A stretch of 64,000 nucleotides of DNA, from the NCBI GenBank assembly GCA_030266105.1, contig JAJDHH010000006.1:1-64000 (forward strand), in the 5' to 3' direction. This document shows positions 36,477 to 45,587 of the stretch, piece by piece. The notes below the pieces were generated by a model. The model searched no databases. It saw only the letters and a list, made by a program, of their open reading frames with translations, and was not told the DNA's origin. The stretch is from Eubacteriales bacterium OttesenSCG-928-K08 (GTDB lineage: Bacteria; Bacillota; Clostridia; Christensenellales; CAG-138). The translations under genes were made by a program, and so were the position numbers. How positions within the stretch are numbered: position 1 is the first letter of the stretch; each line of letters starts with the position of its first letter.

Positions 36477-38036
36477 ATGAAAAAGTTAGATAGAAAAGTT
36501 AAGCATAAAACCACAAAGGCTAAAAAAATCAAACCAAAACAAAAGCTCGCACCTCCCACACCATTTGAGCAATACCAACAATCTCTAACACAAGCAGAGC
36601 TTGATGAGCTTGCGTTGTTTTGGGATGATATGAAAAGCCATGTGCTGATGACAAATGAAGAAAACCACAAAATATATGCGGATTTTGAAAACGCGCTGCT
36701 CTATTACGCCTCCGCCGGTTTGCCGTTAACTATGGCGCTTGAACGGTTATGCGTTAAAAATCTGGGCGGTTTTTATGCAAGGCCACCCATGCTATGGTAT
36801 GCGTTGGACGATGCAGCAAAAATATATCCGCTATCAATGCGGCATGGGCAAATGTCTGTGTTCCGTCTATCGGTATATTTTCGTCACGATGTTGTGCCGG
36901 AGCTTTTGCAGATGGCACTCACTTTTACTATCAAACGTTTCCCCAGCTTTGCGACAACAGTAAAAAAGGGCTTTTTCTGGCATTATCTTGATACTGCAAA
37001 GCGCAAATACACAATCGAACCCGATATTGGCATTCCCTGCAGCCCTCTGCAAATTTCGCGTAGCGGCTCACAATCGTTCCGGGTTTTATATTATCAAAAC
37101 CGCATGAGCGTAGAATGTTTTCATATCCTGACGGATGGCACCGGCGGCATGATTTTTCTTAAAACGCTAACCGCTGAATATCTTCGTTTGCTTGGCGTTG
37201 AGCACAGCATTGCGGAAGGTATTTTAAACACAAATGAGATGCCCAAAAAGAGTGAAACAGTAAATGAGTTTTTGCGCGCGGAAAAAGCTGAGGAAATATC
37301 AGGCTTTTTAGATAAGCCCGCTTTGCAAATGAGCGGACGCATTTCAAAAACCAAACCCGCCCGCGTACTTCATTTTAAGATGGACGCAGGCAAACTCAAG
37401 GAAGCTGCTCAAAAAAACAACACAACCATCACCGCATATATGCTCGCTTTAATATTTATCGCCAACAAAAGCGCTACCGATGAGCTTAAAGGAACCATCA
37501 ACATACAGGTTCCGGTAAATATGCGAAAGTTTTATCCTTCCGATACGCTAAGAAATTTTTCGATGTATTGCATAATCAAACTGCCAATTGACGATATTGA
37601 TGATACTTCATCGATCATCGAAGAGATTTCCAACCAATTAACACAAAAAGCCTCTTTAGATAGTATGCGCGAAATGTTAAATTCAACAGGACAAATGGTG
37701 AAGTTGATGCGTTATGTTCCGCTTACGATAAAGGCTCCCGTTGCCCGAGCGGTATATGGCTTTCTTGGCGATATTACGTTTAGCAACACGCTTTCAAACC
37801 TTGGTGTTGCAAATATGCCGCCCAAAATGGCACAGCAGATCGACTGCATAGAAGTGCTGCTTGGCAGCGCCACAACAAGCCGGGCAAGCTGCGGGCTTGT
37901 TACATTTGAAAACACTGCAATACTATCGATCACTAAAATGACTTCCGACCCTTCCTTTGAAGAAACGCTGTTTGATTTGTTAACAGCCGATGGAATTGAA
38001 CCGACCGTTGAAGGGAGCGAGCGATATGAAAATTAA
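36477..38036 (+). CDS. condensation-type acyltransferase (alcohol acetyltransferase-like)
   Basis: HILTDGTGG (HxxxDG) motif; INIQVPVNMRKFYPSDTLRNFSMYC. Confidence 0.75.
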   Translation: MKKLDRKVKHKTTKAKKIKPKQKLAPPTPFEQYQQSLTQAELDELALFWDDMKSHVLMTNEENHKIYADFENALLYYASAGLPLTMALERLCVKNLGGFYARPPMLWYALDDAAKIYPLSMRHGQMSVFRLSVYFRHDVVPELLQMALTFTIKRFPSFATTVKKGFFWHYLDTAKRKYTIEPDIGIPCSPLQISRSGSQSFRVLYYQNRMSVECFHILTDGTGGMIFLKTLTAEYLRLLGVEHSIAEGILNTNEMPKKSETVNEFLRAEKAEEISGFLDKPALQMSGRISKTKPARVLHFKMDAGKLKEAAQKNNTTITAYMLALIFIANKSATDELKGTINIQVPVNMRKFYPSDTLRNFSMYCIIKLPIDDIDDTSSIIEEISNQLTQKASLDSMREMLNSTGQMVKLMRYVPLTIKAPVARAVYGFLGDITFSNTLSNLGVANMPPKMAQQIDCIEVLLGSATTSRASCGLVTFENTAILSITKMTSDPSFEETLFDLLTADGIEPTVEGSERYEN

Positions 38037-38595
38037 AATCACCTACCCCCATATTGCAGACAAAAAATGGCCAAGAAAAAAAGTGATTGCCCTTATAAGG
38101 TTAGTGTTTTTAGGCATTGCCGCGCTTTGTGTTTTTCTTAATATAGTTACTAAAACATCACCCTGGAGTGTGATTGTATTATGGGCCCTTTTTACAACAT
38201 GGTCGTTTATTATATGGCCCGATCTTGTGGAATTCAACCGCATCAGCTTATGGATACGCCTTGTTACAAGCACTGCCGTGTTGCTAAACATTATCGCGGC
38301 ACTGTTTTCACCCAACGCAGCAACAGCAGGTGTGCCGATTGTTTGGTTTATTGGGGTAACAGTGTCGGGAATACTGTTTTTTACTGATTTGGAAAGGCAA
38401 AAACAAAATATGCTGCCTATGCTGCTGCTGATTTTTGTTTGCATATTCTCCTCCATAAGTGGGTTGATATTAAGAGGTGTCTCCTGGGAGTTGATTGTAA
38501 TGGGTGTTTTCGCCTTAGCACTGCTGGTTGCCTGCTTTATAGTCATGCGCAATGGTTTTGTGCAAGAGGTAAAAAAACGCTTTCACACGCGCTAA
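38026..38595 (+). CDS. DUF6320-like multispanning membrane protein
   Basis: MKIKITYPHIADKKWPRKK start overlapping the acyltransferase stop; ~6 TM helices. Confidence 0.65.
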   Translation: MKIKITYPHIADKKWPRKKVIALIRLVFLGIAALCVFLNIVTKTSPWSVIVLWALFTTWSFIIWPDLVEFNRISLWIRLVTSTAVLLNIIAALFSPNAATAGVPIVWFIGVTVSGILFFTDLERQKQNMLPMLLLIFVCIFSSISGLILRGVSWELIVMGVFALALLVACFIVMRNGFVQEVKKRFHTR

Positions 38596-38619
38596 TGTGC
38601 ATACCCATTACGGCCTGTT

Positions 38620-38648
38620 TTGACAAAACGGATCACACGTGCTATACT
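38620..38648 (+). promoter_or_regulatory. consensus sigma-A promoter
   Basis: TTGACA (38620-38625), 17-bp spacer, TATACT (38643-38648). Confidence 0.75.
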
Positions 38649-38678
38649 AATTTAGTATTCAACTGGAAACAACTGTCT

Positions 38679-38767
38679 CACATGTTTTTGTAAGTCATTG
38701 TTTTAATGATTTGTAGGAACATGTGTTTTTGTGTGCAGAGGATACGTGGGCTGTTTGAAGGGTATCC
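38679..38767 (+). promoter_or_regulatory. structured 5' leader of the DEAD-box helicase (two predicted stem-loops)
   Basis: CACATGTT...AACATGTG (38679-38725) enclosing AAgTCATT/AATGAtTT, then GGATAC...GTATCC (38740-38767). Confidence 0.5.
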
Positions 38768-38816
38768 CGAGCTGCTTTTCTATACGGCCTAAATAAAAAT
38801 TTTGAACGGAGTAAGT

Positions 38817-40022
38817 ATGGAAGCAGTACGGTTTGAGGCGCTGGGCGTCTCAGAGGACATTTTAAGCAGTTTACACAGGATGGAATATGTGGAGCCCACG
38901 CAGGTGCAGGCATTAACGATTGGCCCTTTTTTAGAAGGCAAGGATCTTTTAGTGAAGGCCCCAACAGGAACGGGAAAAACAGCGGCATTTGGTATGCCTG
39001 TTATTCAAAAGCTTGACCCCAGCCTGAGCGCAATTCAAGCGTTGATATTGTGCCCCACAAGGGAGCTTGCACAGCAGATTGCCGCTGTGCTTAGGGAGCT
39101 TGCAAGAAGCCGCCCCGGCATACGCATAGCTACGGTTTATGGCGGAGAAAATATCGAAAAACAATTTGCGTCTTTGCGCAAAAAACCGCAGATTGTTGTG
39201 GCCACGCCCGGCCGTTTGCTGGACCACATGAGCCGCAGAACAGTAAGGTTTGATCATGTTAATACGGTTGTGCTCGATGAGGCCGACCGCATGCTGGATA
39301 TGGGTTTTCGCAACGACCTTAGAAAGATACTTACAGCTACTCCTATAGAAAGGCAAACAGTTCTGTTTTCCGCAACGCTGCCGCAGGAAATTATTCTGCT
39401 GGCTGGGGATTATCAGAAAAATGCCGAGGAAATAACTGTTGAGCAGCAATCGAGCGTGGTTGAAACCGTGCGCCAATACTATATTGCTGTGGAAACCGGC
39501 GGCAAGGATAGGGCGCTGTTGGGTTTGATGAAGGAAAACCAGCTGACCCTTGTGTTTGTTAACATGAAGCACAGGGCGGATAAAATTGCGATGCAACTTT
39601 CGCGCCGTGGTATTCGGGCAGCAGCGTTGCATGGGGACATGAAACAAAGCCAGCGCAACCGGGTTATGCAACAATATCGCGATGGATCGCTTGATGTGTT
39701 AGTGGCAACCGATGTTGCCGCACGCGGAATCGATGTTAAAAACATTGATGTTGTTATCAACTACGACATTCCGCTGGATAACGACAGCTATGTGCACCGC
39801 ATTGGACGCACAGGCAGAGCGCAGCAAGAGGGCCTTGCCTACACGATTTTGTTTTATGATGAAGCTGACCGCATGCGCGATATTATAAAAAAGCTGCGTG
39901 TGGAGATTTTGCCGGTTGAGGGTACACTCCCCATTCCTGAAAAAGCGGCAGTTGCGCCAAGAGGGCAATCCTTCCACAGCATCAATAAGCGCAAACGCAG
40001 GCCGTTTGGCATCCGCAGGTAA
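38817..40022 (+). CDS. DEAD/DEAH-box RNA helicase
   Basis: APTGTGKTAAFG, PTRELAQQ, VLDEADRMLDMGF, FSATLP, VATDVAARGIDV, HRIGRTGRA. Confidence 0.95.
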   Translation: MEAVRFEALGVSEDILSSLHRMEYVEPTQVQALTIGPFLEGKDLLVKAPTGTGKTAAFGMPVIQKLDPSLSAIQALILCPTRELAQQIAAVLRELARSRPGIRIATVYGGENIEKQFASLRKKPQIVVATPGRLLDHMSRRTVRFDHVNTVVLDEADRMLDMGFRNDLRKILTATPIERQTVLFSATLPQEIILLAGDYQKNAEEITVEQQSSVVETVRQYYIAVETGGKDRALLGLMKENQLTLVFVNMKHRADKIAMQLSRRGIRAAALHGDMKQSQRNRVMQQYRDGSLDVLVATDVAARGIDVKNIDVVINYDIPLDNDSYVHRIGRTGRAQQEGLAYTILFYDEADRMRDIIKKLRVEILPVEGTLPIPEKAAVAPRGQSFHSINKRKRRPFGIRR

Positions 40023-40173
40023 GTTAAATAAAACAAGGGATTGGGGTTTAGCAGATTGCTCTTCCCCACCCTTTTTTATTTAGTTTTGATTTAAGTTTTA
40101 CATAGCTTGGTTTGATTGTTAAATTCAATCTTGCAAATAAGTTTGTTTTGCTGTATGATAGATTACGCGTTAG

Positions 40174-40250
40174 GGGGATGTAGCCCAGTTGGTTAGAGCG
40201 CTTCGCTCACATCGAAGAGGTCGTTGGTTCGAGCCCAATCATCCCCACCA
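40174..40250 (+). tRNA. tRNA-Val(CAC)
   Basis: Acceptor GGGGATG/CATCCCC, anticodon stem cttcg-ctCACat-cgaag, GGTTCGAGCCC, encoded CCA. Confidence 0.93.
40206..40250 (+). repeat. attL-like direct repeat (3' half of tRNA-Val)
   Basis: ctcacatcgaagaggtcgttgGttcgagcccaatcatccccacca. Confidence 0.9.
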
Positions 40251-40255
40251 GAGAG

Positions 40256-40284
40256 AAAAACCGCCTGATTTAGGCGGTTTTTCT
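40256..40284 (+). terminator. hairpin terminator immediately after tRNA-Val
   Basis: aaaaaccgcctgatttaggcggtttttct. Confidence 0.8.
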
Positions 40285-40345
40285 GCATCTTGTGATGAAG
40301 GCCGCTGGGCCGGTTTTTTACCATTTTGCATGCAAAAGACGTATT

Positions 40346-40669
40346 TTACTGCATTTTTACTGCATCGGTTTTATTTTGTACCGTTTTGTTGCCCAGTATA
40401 GCCCCAAAATGCTGGTTTAGCGCTTCAACCGCTTGCCCTTCCTTTTGTGAAGATAAGTGCGTATACACCTTTAAAGTAATATCCACATTGGCATGGCCCA
40501 TGAACTTCTGTGCACTCTTCACATCAACACCGGCATCATATAGCATGGTGGCGTAGAGAATACGTTTACTCATGCCCGCCTCCGCACCTCCATCTTTGTA
40601 CATTATTGCAATAAGTCGCAATTGCGTTTTATTTACTCTAATAGCACCATTGCATTCTGTGCCTGTCAA
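40346..40669 (-). pseudogene. C-terminal remnant of a phage-type tyrosine integrase
   Basis: YATMLYDAGVDVKSAQKFMGHANVDITLKVYTHLS retained; N-terminal and core domain absent and the HxLRHT box degenerated to MSKRIL. Confidence 0.85.
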
Positions 40670-40726
40670 ACGTATAATGATAAAAATACGAAAAATCGCA
40701 AATGAAATTTAAAAGAAAAGATAGCT

Positions 40727-41584
40727 ATGCGAACGCAAACAAAAGAATGGATGATGGGGGAATCCCGCGAGGCATACCTGCGCAGGCTGGTTGATGCATC
40801 CGGAAAAACCATTAAGCAAATTGCGCTGGATGCCGGTATTCCAGTGTCTACCTTGAGCACGATACTCAAGCGTGGCATTGGCGGTGCATCCTTGGATATT
40901 GTATTGAAAATATGCACGGCGCTTGAGCTGGATGTGGATTCTCTTGCAAGAGGCGTGCAAACGGGAATGGATGCGGATGCATTACGCACTGTGAAAGCAG
41001 CGGAGCGCCTTATGACGGCGCGGTATGCACTGCGCTACCGGGCTGCGGCGCTTGCGGCCATGCTGGATATCCCGCTTTCGCACTATATGTGGTTTGAATC
41101 GGCAAATTACCATGTACCCATGCGGTACTTGGAAAAGCTGGCGGAGATAATGGACGTATCGCTGGATTATCTGACCGGGAAAGCAGATAAGGATGAAGCG
41201 GTATTTGCCACTGTAGGGGATGAATCCTTTTATAATTTGCCCGCACCGGATGAATATGAGGAATGCGATATGGGGGAGGCCATTCGGCGGAAGAGATTAA
41301 AGGATGGATTGTCGCTTGAAGATGCGGCTGAAAAGATGAGGACAACAGCAGATTTGCTTAACCAATGGGAAGCGCGAGTGCGAGTGCCGACACGGGATAA
41401 ACTGTTGGATATTTGCAATGGACTGGGAATGGAGTATAATGCTCTTTTTAGTATACCTGCCAATCCTGATGAGGATATTCCGCTAACGAAAGAAGAAGGC
41501 GATATGCTTCATGCATACCGTAAGGCCGATCAAAGGGATAGGGATGCTGTAGGCGTTATTTTAGGGAGGTATGCTTCTCTTTGA
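40727..41584 (+). CDS. XRE-type regulator with three HTH-like segments
   Basis: KTIKQIALDAGIPVSTLSTILKRG; ALAAMLDIPLSHYMWFESANYHVPMRYLEKLAEIMDVSLDYLTGK; AIRRKRLKDGLSLEDAAEKMRTTADLLNQWEARVRVPTRDKLLDIC. Confidence 0.82.
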   Translation: MRTQTKEWMMGESREAYLRRLVDASGKTIKQIALDAGIPVSTLSTILKRGIGGASLDIVLKICTALELDVDSLARGVQTGMDADALRTVKAAERLMTARYALRYRAAALAAMLDIPLSHYMWFESANYHVPMRYLEKLAEIMDVSLDYLTGKADKDEAVFATVGDESFYNLPAPDEYEECDMGEAIRRKRLKDGLSLEDAAEKMRTTADLLNQWEARVRVPTRDKLLDICNGLGMEYNALFSIPANPDEDIPLTKEEGDMLHAYRKADQRDRDAVGVILGRYASL

Positions 41585-41738
41585 GCCTAAGGTTGTCTGT
41601 TTATGGGATATATTTGATTACATAAAACGGAAAATTCGTATATGAAAGGTGCATTGATGCCTGAAGTAAAATTTGATACAATGATTTATAATTGTTTCGG
41701 AATGCTCAAACGGCACCAATTATGAGGGTATAGCAACA

Positions 41739-42065
41739 TTGGAAATTTTCTTTTACTTGTTTAAAGGGTTGGTTTGGTTCTTAGGCTTAAGTGCGGCTGC
41801 AATTCTTGTTTTTTTGGTCACAATGATGATTTTTGAGATACTTTATTTTGTTTATAGGGTGCTTCGATCTATTGTCTTATTCATTTTAAGGCTTTTCGGC
41901 CGGCGGCCAAAGCCGAAGATGTCTCCGTTTGAAATCAAACTACACATATTACATATTCGTTTCAACAACATGTTTAGCAGCAGCTCTGGATCGCGTGGCG
42001 ATCCCTACGACCTAAATAAACTTACCCGCGAGGAAAGGGACAAGTATTATCCCGGTGGGTGGTAA
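41739..42065 (+). CDS. hypothetical small membrane protein
   Basis: TTG-start ORF, two hydrophobic N-terminal segments, C-terminal DPYDLNKLTREERDKYYPGGW. Confidence 0.5.
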   Translation: MEIFFYLFKGLVWFLGLSAAAILVFLVTMMIFEILYFVYRVLRSIVLFILRLFGRRPKPKMSPFEIKLHILHIRFNNMFSSSSGSRGDPYDLNKLTREERDKYYPGGW

Positions 42066-42139
42066 TGCATAAAGGTAAGCAAAAGTCAGCTGGGCAATTG
42101 TTGTGGTTTGAACAGACACATACTCGGAAGAATAAATAA

Positions 42140-42630
42140 TATAAAGAGGTCTATAATGAGTTTTTACCAACAGTATGGCATGCCCCTGTTGCCCTTTGCT
42201 GGAATGATGATAATTATTATGTAATCACTTACAACGGCCGCTATGATAGCTTTACCCATTATCGCGTTGACCGAATGAATAGTGTTACCGCTTTGGATCA
42301 GGATGGCGACCCATTCAATAAAAGTAAATTGAACATCGCGAAATACTCAAAACGGCTTTTTGGAATGTATGATGGCGAAATGGTTCGGGCAAGGCTGTCG
42401 TTTCATATAGTCTTGTTAGCGTTGTGCTGGACCACTTCGGGAAAGGCGCAAATATGAGGCCATTCTATGATGATTGGTTTGCAATATCTGCCGATATTGC
42501 AGTAAGCCCGGTATTCCTATCCTGGATGTTCGGTTTTGGAAGTTTGGCTATGATCAAAGAACCGGATACCTTGATCACAGCAATGAAAGAACTGCTTGAG
42601 CAAAACCGCGAACATTATCCCGACCGGTGA
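42140..42630 (+). pseudogene. frameshifted C-terminal fragment of a WYL-domain regulator
   Basis: Frame A: VALCWNDDNYYVITYNGRYDSFTHYRVDRMNSVTALD...YSKRLFGMYDGE; continuation VVLDHFGKGANMRPFYDDWFAISADIAVSPVFLSWMFGFGSLAMIKEPDTL is in another frame; shift near 42405-42425. Confidence 0.8.
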
Positions 42631-42709
42631 TTCATTGTCCGTACAATCGGACACTCCCTGTGATATGATTGACATACAGAAAGCGGAAAACTCTTGGGAG
42701 GGATATCCT

Positions 42710-43024
42710 ATGTACGAGAGAAGCCGACATTTGATGGATTGCCATATTGCAGGATTTAACTATTATGATGGGCTTGATGTCATTGAAGAACTGAAACTTG
42801 GAACAACGATAACGCTGAAGTCTGAACCTGAAAACCTATATGACCAAGAAGCAGTGGCCATTTATTATGGGAAAGCCAAGCTTGGCTATATTCCACAGGC
42901 GAAGAACCGTACGCTGAGCAATCTAATTTACTTTGGACATGGGGATATTTTAGAGGCAAGAGTGAACTACAACAATCCGCAGGCGCATGCTGAGAGCCAA
43001 TTTCGCATCGTGATTAAACTATAA
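42710..43024 (+). CDS. stand-alone HIRAN domain protein
   Basis: HIAGFNYYDGLDVIEELKLGTTITLKSEPENLYDQEAVAIYYGKAKLGYIPQAKNRTLSNLI; RBS gggaggg before ATG 42710. Confidence 0.8.
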   Translation: MYERSRHLMDCHIAGFNYYDGLDVIEELKLGTTITLKSEPENLYDQEAVAIYYGKAKLGYIPQAKNRTLSNLIYFGHGDILEARVNYNNPQAHAESQFRIVIKL

Positions 43025-43061
43025 GGATAACAACCGTTAGATCCAAGCGAGGAGAACGAAT

Positions 43062-43811
43062 ATGTCAAGACAGAGAACGGCAATGATCACCTGCCCTACC
43101 TGTGGCACAAGCTTCGAAACGAGATATTGGGAATCCCTAAACGCGGAGATGAATCCGGCAGAAAAAGAGCAATTGTTGTCCGGCAAACTCTTTTACACGA
43201 CATGCCCAAATTGTCATGCACAGCATCAGTTCGTGTACCCAATGCTATATCACGATATGACGCACAAATTGATGGTATGGCTTTTGTTTGAGGAGGAGCA
43301 GATCAGAGTTTTATTGCATGAAATGGATGGGGTGAGGACTTCATCTTTAATGATTTCACAGACAGGGTATCATTATAGGTTTGTAAGAAGTATAAATGAA
43401 TTGCGTGAAAAGGCGATGATTTTCGCATATGGATTGGATGACCGCGTGATTGAAGTGTTGAAACTATTTCAAAGAAGCATAATACATAAGAAGCTGCCGC
43501 ATGTAAAAGTAAACCGCACTATGTTTTTTCCAGGCTCACCACATCAACTTATTATTTTTGCTGGTGATGGTGCGACATACACAACAGAGCTAATAATGGA
43601 TCCATATGAAGAAATTGCTCAGACCAGAAAAAACAGAATGGATGAGCGCTCACGAGGCTGTGTCTGTATAGATGAAAAATGGGCGTTTGATTTATTGCAG
43701 AATTATGGTGTCTACAACAAGAACCTCCCCCTAATGTATGTTCATTATGGTAATGAATACATGGGGTTTTCAGACGGAACTGATAAAAGCATGTGCCTAT
43801 GTTCATGCTAA
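43062..43811 (+). CDS. CpXC domain protein
   Basis: ITCPTCGTSFETRYWESLNAEMNPAEKEQLLSGKLFYTTCPNCHAQHQFVYPMLYHD; two CPxC motifs. Confidence 0.82.
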   Translation: MSRQRTAMITCPTCGTSFETRYWESLNAEMNPAEKEQLLSGKLFYTTCPNCHAQHQFVYPMLYHDMTHKLMVWLLFEEEQIRVLLHEMDGVRTSSLMISQTGYHYRFVRSINELREKAMIFAYGLDDRVIEVLKLFQRSIIHKKLPHVKVNRTMFFPGSPHQLIIFAGDGATYTTELIMDPYEEIAQTRKNRMDERSRGCVCIDEKWAFDLLQNYGVYNKNLPLMYVHYGNEYMGFSDGTDKSMCLCSC

Positions 43812-43838
43812 AAACAATCCATCGAAAACAGAGTAAAG

Positions 43839-44525
43839 ATGTTTATGCAGAATTATCAATATGATTCTTGCTTGAATCCACGCGACGAACTGCTACTCGC
43901 ATTTCTCGGGCGACCAACCTACTTCAGCGATGAAATAAAAAGCAGCCAACTCCCCTTTGGCGAAGCATGGCTTTCTCTCTTACAGTTTAGAGATGGGCTG
44001 TGTCATGTATGTAATAGTCAAAATCCAGATTACAGATACTCTGCTAGTATCTATGAGAGCGACTTTAAAAAACAATGGGGACACTACATGAGAAGCCGCT
44101 ATTTTCATTACGGAATCGACGAAAGGGAGTATTGGGGGGTATACTTTGTTGAAGAAGCATTGTCGATTCAACACAAAAAAATGCTTTGCCCAACAAAAGA
44201 TGAGATGGAAAGCGAGCTGGGTGGATACCGTAATGAGCTGGATAGACTGTTTGCTTTACCAAAAGTTGAGTTCGAAGCAATTGTCTATTATCGAACTAAG
44301 ACAAAAGTGTTGCGAGATAAGAAGATACTCACAAGTTATGATCTTGCCTGCTCATTAAATATGGATGAAGAGTTTATGCAAAGCGTTTATAGCATTGTCC
44401 ACAAGCGGTTTTTAGCTGTACGTAAATCAATTCGTGACGAACTAAAAAAGATGATACCAAAAGAAGAAAAAACCTTCTACTTCAAAATCGAACAAGAACA
44501 AAGCTACATAGTATGTGAATCTTAA
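43839..44525 (+). CDS. hypothetical protein (228 aa)
   Basis: Intact ORF tightly following the CpXC gene; contains CHVCN; no family recognised. Confidence 0.7.
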   Translation: MFMQNYQYDSCLNPRDELLLAFLGRPTYFSDEIKSSQLPFGEAWLSLLQFRDGLCHVCNSQNPDYRYSASIYESDFKKQWGHYMRSRYFHYGIDEREYWGVYFVEEALSIQHKKMLCPTKDEMESELGGYRNELDRLFALPKVEFEAIVYYRTKTKVLRDKKILTSYDLACSLNMDEEFMQSVYSIVHKRFLAVRKSIRDELKKMIPKEEKTFYFKIEQEQSYIVCES

Positions 44526-44537
44526 GGAGAAAGTTAT

Positions 44538-45401
44538 ATGCAACAAATTGTTTCTGACCATTATGAAATTTATCATGATAGGCGAAGCGTGATTGTTTAC
44601 TCAACAGATCGACTCACATTTGAATCTAAAGGATGGCAGATCCAATTAAAAAGTGACGTAAGAAATGCAGTTGAGCAATTGAGTACATATAAAGACGAAG
44701 GCATTATTGCAGTATATGGGGTCGATAATGACAATTATTTTATCGATACGGAAAATGCTCTTTTTTACAATATGGGAACCGCAGCATTTCGAGAAATAGC
44801 TCATTACAAAATAGCGTATGACACGCTATCCCCCGAAGAAAGCAGTCTTCTATTCGCACAAGCGGGGCTGAAAAAATATCATCATTATTACTCCTATCAG
44901 GTTAGTGGGTTTTCTCTCTGCAAAACATCTCCAGTGCTATCGTGGGAAAAAATGGAGCTTTTTTCTTTGCGAGGAGAACATAAACCTTTCGACTATTGGA
45001 AATTATTGAGAGAACATATTGACGAAGTTGTAGTGCATCAAGACAAAGCTATGAAAGGTCAGTTTGGTATTGAATTGCATATATATGAACCGAATGTAAA
45101 GACCATTAATCTTGCTAATCCGATGAAGGCTCTTTTAGATGGCATCATTTGTGCTTTCCACAAAATGCCGATGGAAGTTGACGAAGAACTTATTGCCATT
45201 GTCAGCCATCGTCTTAATATATCCGATCAAACGCTTTTGTATAATAGCAAAGCAGTGCTTGGTGAAGAGGTATTTGTAAAACCTTACCGCAATAATGTGA
45301 TATGGAACCCACAGGACGACCGGTGTTCGACAGTAAGTATAAGTATCGAATACGGATCATCAAAAAGATGCATTAGCGGAAAAATATACGAAGTGTTATG
45401 A
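44538..45401 (+). CDS. hypothetical protein (287 aa)
   Basis: Intact ORF with RBS aaggaga, 12 nt after the previous stop; no family recognised. Confidence 0.75.
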   Translation: MQQIVSDHYEIYHDRRSVIVYSTDRLTFESKGWQIQLKSDVRNAVEQLSTYKDEGIIAVYGVDNDNYFIDTENALFYNMGTAAFREIAHYKIAYDTLSPEESSLLFAQAGLKKYHHYYSYQVSGFSLCKTSPVLSWEKMELFSLRGEHKPFDYWKLLREHIDEVVVHQDKAMKGQFGIELHIYEPNVKTINLANPMKALLDGIICAFHKMPMEVDEELIAIVSHRLNISDQTLLYNSKAVLGEEVFVKPYRNNVIWNPQDDRCSTVSISIEYGSSKRCISGKIYEVL

Positions 45402-45587
45402 TCATAGACATTAAATTATAATATTGAGCGATAAAAATTACTATATTTTTACTGCATCAGAAATAATTTAAGGCAGTAAACAGTATAATTATCAGCATAT
45501 AATGAACATAATGGAAATGAGAAAAACCTAGATTTTGTACGGGCTTGCGCCGTTTTCTTCGTGTTTGAAAATCACTCGCCGCGCGTT

